Source: Bacillota bacterium
Lineage (GTDB): Bacteria; Bacillota; UBA4882; UBA10575
Reading direction: 5' to 3'
Assembly: GCA_012839115.1 (NCBI GenBank)
Contig: DUNX01000074.1
Span: forward strand, 17,903 to 81,902
Length of the DNA: 64,000 bases
In this document: in pieces, positions 58,117 to 64,000 of the stretch
Layout of the letters: the number at the start of each line of letters is the position of its first letter
How positions within the stretch are numbered: position 1 is the first letter of the stretch
Made by a program: the position numbers and the translations under genes
Notes under the pieces: generated by a model
Database searches by the model: none
What the model saw: only the letters and a program-made list of their open reading frames with translations
Told to the model about the DNA's origin: nothing

Positions 58117-59769
58117 CTAAGAAGAACTGTAGAGTTTTTCGTAGTAATCCCGGACCATGCGCCGGGCGGTAAAATGCTTGACAGCGCTTTCCACAGCGTA
58201 ACGCATCATCCCTTCCCAGCGTTCCGGTTGCCGGTAGTAGACCGGTAACACCTGGTGCTCCAGAGTCTGAAAGAGCCCATTCTGGTCCACGGTATCCTGG
58301 TCGGGTCCTTCATAACCTTCCCCGAATTGCCAACCGTTGATGCCGTGGCGGCAACCTTCCGCCCACCAACCGTCCAAAGTACTCAGGTTAAGCACGCCGT
58401 TGAGCGCAGCTTTCATTCCTGAAGTACCGCAGGCCTCCATCGGGCGGCGGGGGCTGTTTAGCCAGATATCAGACCCCTGGGTCAAGAGTTTTCCCAGGCG
58501 CATATTGTAGTTTTCCAAAAAGACGATGTTTTCCGGGAATTCCCTGGTTAAGGCGATAATTTTGCGTATTGTCTCTTTTCCGGCCTCATCCTGCGGGTGG
58601 GCCTTACCGGCGAAGACCAGGTGGAGCTTTTTCCCGGCCAGGAAAGGCAGGAGGCGTTCGCGGTTATTATAAATCAGATCGCCTCTTTTATAGGTTGCCG
58701 CCCGGCGGGCAAAGCCAATCAAAAGGACATTAGGGTCAAGCTCGCGTCCGGTCTGCCGGTGTACCTCCGCCAGGAGCTTTTCCTTGTTTCTCCGGTGAAT
58801 CGGCCGGAGGCTCTTTTCTTCCAGGTAAGCCCGGTAAATCTCCGGGTCCTGCCAGGTTTTCCTGTGGACGCCGTTGGTAATCCCAATTATTTCACTGGTT
58901 CCAGCGACTTTTTGCCACATTTTTTCCGCGGTTTCCCTATGCAATTGCGAAACGCCATTGGTCAGGCGGGCCAAGCGGAGACCGGCCACGGTCATGTTGA
59001 ACGGATCCCCGCCGAGCCTCTTCATCTGCTCATAATCGAGGCTGTTATATGCGCCCAGGGAGCAGAGAAGACCGTGCGGATGCTCTTCATTGCCGGCGGG
59101 AACCGGCGTGTGGGTGGTAAAGACGATCTCTTTTTTTGTTTCCGCCAAGGCCTCGTCAAAGGGAGCGCCTTTCGCCATCTTTTCCCGGATCAGTTCTACT
59201 CCCGCCAGGACTGCATGGCCTTCATTAAAATGATAGATGTTTATATCCAGATTAAGTGCACGCAGTGCCCGGATACCCCCGATCCCCAGGATCATCTCCT
59301 GGCTTACCCGCCCGGTGGCATCCCCGCGGTAGAGGTGGTGGGTTAACCAGGGGTTTCTATTCTCCGGCAGGTCGGTGTCGAGCAGGTAGAGCGGGGCATT
59401 ATCAAACCGGTCGACTAACCAGACTTTGCAAGTCACCGGTTGGTCTCCAATCTCGACCTGGACCTTAACACCGGTGTCCTGGAGGGAATCAAAGGAATAC
59501 CTTTCCTCCAAATCATAGGGGGAGCCCTCTTCATTGATCAGTTGCCGGGTGTACCCTTTGCGCCAAAGGATTCCTACACCAACAACAGGCAGGCTTTCTT
59601 CGTGCGCAGCCTTCAAGTAATCACCGGCCAATATTCCCAATCCCCCGGAATAAATGGGTAAATCCGCATGTAGGCCGAATTCCATACAAAAATATGCGAC
59701 GTTTGGCAGCAGTTTGTTTCTTTCCAATGATTCAACCTCCTGCAACCATTTTTCACCAATATTTCCCAT
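58117..59769 (-). CDS. Alpha-glucan phosphorylase (GT35, short form)
   Basis: About 550 residues, PLP-dependent phosphorylase releasing glucose-1-phosphate from alpha-glucan. Motifs: YFCMEFGLHADLPIYSGGLGILAGDYLKAA near the N-terminus, FNEGHAVLAGVEL, TTHTPVPAGNE, GITNGVHRKTW, GFARRAATYKRGDLI, HLVFAGKAHPQDEAGK and the PLP region NSPRRPMEACGTSGMKAALNG. The short alpha-glucan family form (about 550 rather than 800 residues) is common in anaerobes. ATG at 59769 assumed; TTG at 59787 possible. It is the only minus-strand protein gene. Confidence 0.93.
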   Translation of the reverse strand: MGNIGEKWLQEVESLERNKLLPNVAYFCMEFGLHADLPIYSGGLGILAGDYLKAAHEESLPVVGVGILWRKGYTRQLINEEGSPYDLEERYSFDSLQDTGVKVQVEIGDQPVTCKVWLVDRFDNAPLYLLDTDLPENRNPWLTHHLYRGDATGRVSQEMILGIGGIRALRALNLDINIYHFNEGHAVLAGVELIREKMAKGAPFDEALAETKKEIVFTTHTPVPAGNEEHPHGLLCSLGAYNSLDYEQMKRLGGDPFNMTVAGLRLARLTNGVSQLHRETAEKMWQKVAGTSEIIGITNGVHRKTWQDPEIYRAYLEEKSLRPIHRRNKEKLLAEVHRQTGRELDPNVLLIGFARRAATYKRGDLIYNNRERLLPFLAGKKLHLVFAGKAHPQDEAGKETIRKIIALTREFPENIVFLENYNMRLGKLLTQGSDIWLNSPRRPMEACGTSGMKAALNGVLNLSTLDGWWAEGCRHGINGWQFGEGYEGPDQDTVDQNGLFQTLEHQVLPVYYRQPERWEGMMRYAVESAVKHFTARRMVRDYYEKLYSSS

Positions 59770-59793
59770 ACGAAAAACCCGGGCCAAACACCG

Positions 59794-59829
59794 TGTCGCG
59801 CGCTACGCGCGCGTGCGCGACAGCGCGAA
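59794..59829. repeat. CG hairpin tract upstream of glgP
   Basis: TGTCGCG (59794-59800) pairs with CGCGACA (59816-59822), with CGCTACGCGCGCGTG between, then GCGCG. It is in the glgP 5' region. The 580-base gap to ileS otherwise holds A/T-rich sequence to about 60020, then the ileS promoter and T-box. Confidence 0.75.
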
Positions 59830-60022
59830 AAAGAAAGAAAAACAGAATGATACTTTTAATTCTATTTTTACTATAGCATAAAAGACCTGCTAGAAACAGC
59901 TTTAATTATTTCCAGCCTTCTGCCGGGTACTTGTAACGCGCGGTTAAAATGACAGGATAGATCTGCCGGGCCATCCTGTACCAGCCATCCGGTACCAATG
60001 ATTTTTGCGGGAAGATTCTGTC

Positions 60023-60051
60023 TTGACCCGGAGAAGAAAGGGAGATATAAT
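60023..60051 (+). promoter_or_regulatory. Sigma-A promoter of ileS
   Basis: TTGACC at 60023-60028, 17 bp, TATAAT at 60046-60051, about 45 bases before the T-box. Confidence 0.85.
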
Positions 60052-60091
60052 AATGTTTATATAAAAAGTCAAAATAAAAACTGGAAATATA

Positions 60092-60320
60092 AAGGAGCGA
60101 TGATGGGGAGGAGTAACCTGGAAGACTGGTGCAGAGAGCCGGTGGCTGGTGAAAACCGGTGCAGGTCCAGGTGAAAATCACCCCGGAGTCTCCTCCCGAA
60201 CCCTGTGTACAGTAAGGAGGAACGGTTAGTGGCCGTTATCCCACTCGAAAGCGGCTCTCAAGCAAATTGGGTGGTACCGCGGGTCCTAAAAACCCGTCCC
60301 GAAAAGGGGCGTTTTTTTTT
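60092..60320 (+). promoter_or_regulatory. T-box leader, isoleucine-specific, for ileS
   Basis: T-box core AAATTGGGTGGTACCGCGGG at 60264-60283, and terminator CGTCCC (60295-60300) with GGGGCG (60306-60311) plus nine T. The specifier is read as ATC at 60177-60179 in GGTGAAAATCACCCCGGAG, parallel to TTC in the Phe leader. Readthrough is expected when tRNA-Ile is uncharged. Confidence 0.95.
60295..60320 (+). terminator. Regulated terminator of the Ile T-box
   Basis: 6-bp stem (one T-G pair) with GAAAA loop, followed by TTTTTTTTT. Confidence 0.88.
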
Positions 60321-60350
60321 GCACATTAATTTATTGTGGAGGTGCTTCTG

Positions 60351-63095
60351 ATGAATTACGACCAAACGCTGAACCTACCGTCCACCGATTTTCCGATGCG
60401 GGGGAATCTTCCCCAGCGGGAACCGGAGATACAAAAATATTGGCGTGACAACCGGATTTACCACCGGTTGTTGGAGAAAAATCGGGAAAAGAAGAGTTTT
60501 ATTCTTCATGACGGGCCTCCTTACGCCAACGGTCATATCCATACCGGCCACGCCCTGAATAAGACTTTGAAGGATATTATTATTAAATTCCGGAACATGC
60601 AGGGGTATTACGGGCCGATGGTGCACGGTTGGGATACCCATGGTTTGCCCATCGAGCAGCAGGTGATTAAGGAAAGCCGGATTAACCGGCACGAACTGGC
60701 GCCGTTGGAATTCAGGGAAAAGTGCCGCGCCTACGCGGAAAAATACCGTTCCATCCAGGAAGAAGAGTTTAAACGCTTGGGGGTCTGGGGTTTGTGGCCT
60801 GAATCCTACATGACCCTTTTCCCAAAATATGAGGCAAAACAGATTGAGGTCTTCGGGGAAATGGCGAAAAAAGGCTATATTTACCGGGGCCTCAAGCCGG
60901 TTTTCTGGTGTGCCTCCTGTGAAACGGCCCTGGCGGAAGCAGAGATTGAGTATAAGGATCGGGAGTCGCCCTCCATCTATGTGCGTTTTCCGGTGGTCGA
61001 CGGGAAAGGGGTGCTCCCGGAAGACCGGACCTATGTGGTGATCTGGACCACCACCCCTTGGACGCTCCCGGCGAACCTGGCCATCTGTCTCCACCCCGAT
61101 TACGAATACACCCTGGCCCGCGCCGGTGACGACCGGTACCTGGTGGCCAGCGAACTATTGGCTGACTTTGCCAAAGAAACCGGTATTGAGTTGACCGCCG
61201 GGGAAACCTTCCGCGGGGCGGAGTTGGAAGGAGTCCAGTGCCGGCATCCCTTCATGGATTGGAACTCCCCCTTGATCCTGGGTGAGCATGTCACCCTGGA
61301 GACAGGTACCGGGTGCGTTCATACCGCGCCCGGCCATGGGCTGGAAGACTTCGAAGTCGGCATTAAATACGACTTACGGATCTTCTCACCGGTTTCGGCG
61401 ATAGGAGAGTTTACTGCTGAAGTTCCCAGGTATGCCGGGATGAAACTGGAAGCGGCCAACCAGGTTTTGATTGACGATCTGAAGACCGGCGGAAGCCTGC
61501 TGCAGGCCGGCAAGATTATGCACCAGTACCCCCATTGCTGGCGATGCAAGAATCCGGTGATCTTCCGGGCTACGCCCCAGTGGTTTGCTTCCATCGACGG
61601 CTTCCGGGAGGAGGTTCTGCGGGCCATCGGTGAGGTGCGGTGGATCCCGGCCTGGGGGGAAGAGCGCATCGCCAATATGGTTAAGCAAAGGAGTGACTGG
61701 TGTATCTCCCGGCAGCGGGTTTGGGGGGTACCGCTCCCCATCTTTTACTGTTCAGTCTGTGAAAAACCGGTGATTAACGATGAGACCATCACCAGGGTGA
61801 AAGAGCTTTTTGCCAGGGAGGGTTCGGATGCCTGGTTCAAGTACGAAGCCGCGGCGATCCTGGGTCCGGATTTTGCTTGTCCGGATTGTGGCGGCAAAAC
61901 CTTTACCAAAGAAAAGGATATCATGGATGTCTGGTTCGACTCCGGCTCCAGTCACCTGGCGGTCCTAACCCAATGGCCGGAGCTTTCCTGGCCGGCCGAT
62001 CTCTACCTGGAAGGCAGCGACCAGCACCGGGGTTGGTTCCAATCTTCCCTCCTGACTTCGGTGGCGGTAACCGGCCAGGCGCCGTACCGCGCAGTTCTGA
62101 CCCACGGTTTTCTGGTGGACGAGGATGGGCGCAAGATGTCCAAGTCCCAGGGGAATGTGGTGGCGCCGGAGAAAATCATTAAGGATTTCGGCGCCGACAT
62201 CCTCCGGCTCTGGGTGGCCTCCTCGGATTACCAGGCCGATATCAGGCTTTCCCTGAACATCCTTAAACAACTGGCCGAAGTCTATCGGCGGATCCGGAAT
62301 ACCGCCCGTTTCCTCCTGGGGAACCTGTACGATTTTAAACCGGAGGACGCGGTGGCTTACAAGGACTTGACAGAACTGGACCGCTGGGCCCTGTTGAAAA
62401 TGGAGAAACTCCTGCGTAAAGTGGCGGATGCCTATGAAAATTACCAATTCCACCATATTTACCATGCGGTCCACAACTTCTGCGCCGTTGACTTAAGCGC
62501 CTTTTATCTGGATGTGATCAAAGACCGCCTCTATACAATGGCGGCCAATAGCCGGAGCCGGCGGGCCGCCCAGACCGTGCTCTTTATCGTCCTGCGTAAC
62601 CTGGTGAAAATGATCGCCCCGGTCTTGGTGCATACCGCCGAGGAGATCTGGCGGCATATGCCCGCTGAATACAAGGAGGAGGAGAGCGTTCACCTGGTCT
62701 CCTGGCCCGGGTTTACCGATGAGTACCTGGACCCGGCCTTGGAAGAGCGCTGGGAGCGGTTTATGAAGATCCGGGAGGAAGTGGCGCGGGCGCTGGAAAA
62801 GGCCAGAGCCGACAAGTTAATCGGGAGTTCGCTGGAAGCCCGGGTGCTGTTGAGGGTACCTCCTGCTCTGCAGGAACTGGTGGCTTATTTCCAGAAGGAC
62901 CTGGCCACCCTCTTCATTGTTTCCCAGGTGGATACAGAATCTAGCGACGGGGATCAGTTGGGGGTCCAGGTGGAAAAAGCCCTGGGCGACAAATGCCAGC
63001 GGTGCTGGGTTTACCATCCAAAAGTGGGCGCAAGCCCGGAACATCCCGGATTATGCCCGAAATGCCTGGATGTCGTCGCAAAGACAAGTCCGTGA
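60351..63095 (+). CDS. ileS: Isoleucyl-tRNA synthetase
   Basis: 914 residues, class I synthetase. HIGH-type motif ANGHIHTGHALNKTLKD near residue 60, CP1 editing domain with TTPWTLPANLAICLHPDYEY and GTGCVHTAPGHGLEDFE, KMSKS-type motif DGRKMSKSQGNVVAPEKII near 600, an anticodon-binding domain, and a C-terminal zinc site CQRCWVYHP ... CPKC. ATG follows GGAGGTGCTTCTG. Controlled by the T-box directly upstream. Confidence 0.97.
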   Translation: MNYDQTLNLPSTDFPMRGNLPQREPEIQKYWRDNRIYHRLLEKNREKKSFILHDGPPYANGHIHTGHALNKTLKDIIIKFRNMQGYYGPMVHGWDTHGLPIEQQVIKESRINRHELAPLEFREKCRAYAEKYRSIQEEEFKRLGVWGLWPESYMTLFPKYEAKQIEVFGEMAKKGYIYRGLKPVFWCASCETALAEAEIEYKDRESPSIYVRFPVVDGKGVLPEDRTYVVIWTTTPWTLPANLAICLHPDYEYTLARAGDDRYLVASELLADFAKETGIELTAGETFRGAELEGVQCRHPFMDWNSPLILGEHVTLETGTGCVHTAPGHGLEDFEVGIKYDLRIFSPVSAIGEFTAEVPRYAGMKLEAANQVLIDDLKTGGSLLQAGKIMHQYPHCWRCKNPVIFRATPQWFASIDGFREEVLRAIGEVRWIPAWGEERIANMVKQRSDWCISRQRVWGVPLPIFYCSVCEKPVINDETITRVKELFAREGSDAWFKYEAAAILGPDFACPDCGGKTFTKEKDIMDVWFDSGSSHLAVLTQWPELSWPADLYLEGSDQHRGWFQSSLLTSVAVTGQAPYRAVLTHGFLVDEDGRKMSKSQGNVVAPEKIIKDFGADILRLWVASSDYQADIRLSLNILKQLAEVYRRIRNTARFLLGNLYDFKPEDAVAYKDLTELDRWALLKMEKLLRKVADAYENYQFHHIYHAVHNFCAVDLSAFYLDVIKDRLYTMAANSRSRRAAQTVLFIVLRNLVKMIAPVLVHTAEEIWRHMPAEYKEEESVHLVSWPGFTDEYLDPALEERWERFMKIREEVARALEKARADKLIGSSLEARVLLRVPPALQELVAYFQKDLATLFIVSQVDTESSDGDQLGVQVEKALGDKCQRCWVYHPKVGASPEHPGLCPKCLDVVAKTSP

Positions 63096-63169
63096 TCCTA
63101 TGGGATGAAGCTCAGCTGGCGAGTTTCTGGAGGGATAAATGAAACAAGGACAAGTGAATAACTGAAATG

Positions 63170-63260
63170 AATAAAACCGGGATAAGTTGCGCGCGTGTGC
63201 GCGAAACCGGAATAAACAAAACCGGGATCTAAAACCGGGATAACTGAAACCGGGTTAACC
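63170..63260 (+). repeat. Degenerate AAACCGGGATA repeats with CG tract
   Basis: About six AACCGGR units in 90 bases at 10-15 base spacing, interrupted by TTGCGCGCGTGTGCGCGA at 63187-63204. Non-coding gap after ileS. Confidence 0.7.
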
Positions 63261-63268
63261 GGGGCATA

Positions 63269-63296
63269 CTTTATTTGCGGATCTACGCAAATAAAG
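63269..63296 (+). promoter_or_regulatory. Perfect inverted repeat upstream of the CBM48 gene
   Basis: CTTTATTTGCG-GATCTA-CGCAAATAAAG, 11-bp arms with a 6-base centre, 22 bases before the start codon. No T-run follows, so an operator or leader hairpin is more likely than a terminator. Confidence 0.6.
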
Positions 63297-63317
63297 CTGT
63301 ATGAGGAGAAAAGGGAG

Positions 63318-64000
63318 ATGCATCAGGTTAAGGTTCATGCCCCGCAGGAATTAGGTTTTACCAACCCGGTTTTACTTTTTTGGTTTCCCCAACAGGAAGG
63401 GGCGGTCCATGAGGTTTATCCCAGCGGCTGGGATGATTACGGCCCGGTCTTCCAATTTACGCTCCGGCGGAACTACTTCTGCTTTTCCTTTGCCGACCGG
63501 CAGGGAGAAAAGCGGGTCCGGGAGAGATTCGTCCGCTGCTACGGGCAGAATTTCGGCAGGGAGATCTGGACCGTGGCCCGCCACGAAGAGATCTACCCGG
63601 TCAAACCGGAAAAACCCGCCGGTTCCACCAGGGAAGTCTATGAGGAGATCCAGGGGATCGCCGGGAAAAACCTCTATCTCCCCGATACGGATGTCAGTGG
63701 CCAGGGCGCCGTTTCATTACTCGGCGTCCATTATTTGCTTGACGGGACCACCCTCTTCGGTTTTTTCCATCCCCGGGCAGCCCGGGTCTATGTGACGGGT
63801 AATTTTAATGATTGGCAGTCGCCCTACCACCCCAATCCGGATCCGGAAAAATTCCTCCCCATGAAACTCTACCGCGGTTATAACGATGAGCCGAATATCT
63901 GGTTGTTAAGGACAGCCCTTCCTGATCCGGCCGATGCCCGGAAGAATCTTTATAAATTTTTAGTGGCGGGCGGTGTTCCCCTCAACAGCGATCAGCGGCC
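63318..64000 (+). CDS. CBM48/GH13-type glucan enzyme, partial at window end
   Basis: An open frame from ATG 63318 (behind AAAAGGGAG) runs off the end after 227 codons. The N-terminal ~100 residues form a beta-rich domain (PVLLFWFPQQEGAVHEVYPSGWDDYGPVFQFTL). Near residue 155 HPRAARVYVTGNFNDWQ matches the CBM48/E-set pattern found before alpha-amylase-family domains (pullulanase, branching enzyme, isoamylase). The catalytic part lies beyond the window. Near glgP, a role in glycogen or maltodextrin use is inferred. Confidence 0.75.
   Translation, partial: MHQVKVHAPQELGFTNPVLLFWFPQQEGAVHEVYPSGWDDYGPVFQFTLRRNYFCFSFADRQGEKRVRERFVRCYGQNFGREIWTVARHEEIYPVKPEKPAGSTREVYEEIQGIAGKNLYLPDTDVSGQGAVSLLGVHYLLDGTTLFGFFHPRAARVYVTGNFNDWQSPYHPNPDPEKFLPMKLYRGYNDEPNIWLLRTALPDPADARKNLYKFLVAGGVPLNSDQR

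Noticed and set aside
1..64000. Insertion sequences, integrases or prophage genes
   Set aside because: No transposase, integrase, phage structural or toxin-antitoxin frame was recognised on either strand.

Overview
The window looks like a chromosome segment of an anaerobic, endospore-forming Firmicute. The evidence is the forespore sigma operon (dacF-spoIIAA-spoIIAB-sigF), spoIIM, a YteA-like gene, two SPOCS/DUF3794 proteins, a GerE-like regulator, T-box leaders in front of pheST and ileS, consensus sigma-A promoters, AGGAGG ribosome sites with frequent TTG/GTG starts, and a trimeric-type [FeFe] hydrogenase. Gene content recalls deep-branching Clostridia-like lineages (for example Hydrogenispora relatives), but the species cannot be named from the window. 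All genes are on the plus strand except glgP and one candidate small RNA.

Layout: dacF and the spoIIA operon (1-3.1 kb); folP-folK (3.4-5.2 kb); a sigma-A promoter and a 2Fe-2S ferredoxin-hydC-hydB-hydA operon (5.5-10.05 kb); a non-coding region with a candidate minus-strand small RNA and tRNA-Val(GAC) (10.1-10.7 kb); a YqzL-like miniprotein, a Phe T-box and pheST (10.7-14.9 kb); a 40-bp tandem repeat running into a membrane protein gene, then zapA, a CvpA protein with a Cys-rich tail, a Nif3-like gene and a U32 peptidase (15-21 kb); rpsO-pnp (21-23.7 kb); a shortened dcw cluster mraZ-rsmH-ftsL-pbp-murE-murF-mraY-ftsW-murA (24.2-35.1 kb) and a SPOR protein; an apparent H2-sensing module (DRTGG, anti-sigma-type ATPase, HsfB-like hydrogenase, DRTGG, PHP, HydC2, histidine-kinase-type ATPase, HydB2; 35.9-42.4 kb); a spore block (GerE-like regulator, CAP protein, two SPOCS proteins, a glycosyltransferase; 42.5-49.9 kb); DUF5665, YteA, ruvCAB, queH, DUF2905, recO, DUF4342, spoIIM and glyQS (50-58 kb); glgP on the minus strand; an Ile T-box and ileS (60-63.1 kb); and a CBM48/GH13-type gene cut by the window end.

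Functional links: the first hydrogenase operon should supply catalysis, while the second locus combines an HsfB-type H-cluster protein with signalling domains and extra HydB/HydC subunits, so it may read redox or H2 state. The dcw genes and dacF build and remodel peptidoglycan for division and sporulation. The SPOCS proteins, the GerE-like regulator and perhaps the glycosyltransferase fit late spore-surface assembly. GlgP and the CBM48 protein flank ileS and both act on alpha-glucan.

The most striking feature not explained by genes is a recurrent class of alternating purine-pyrimidine, CpG-rich and often palindromic tracts (CGCGCG with TACG/CACG/TGCG variants). They occur in more than twenty places, mostly in gaps and at the ends of genes, and sometimes inside coding ends (ftsL, murF, murA, the first SPOCS gene). 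Other gaps carry their own short degenerate tandem repeats. No insertion sequence, prophage, convincing CRISPR array or rRNA was seen.
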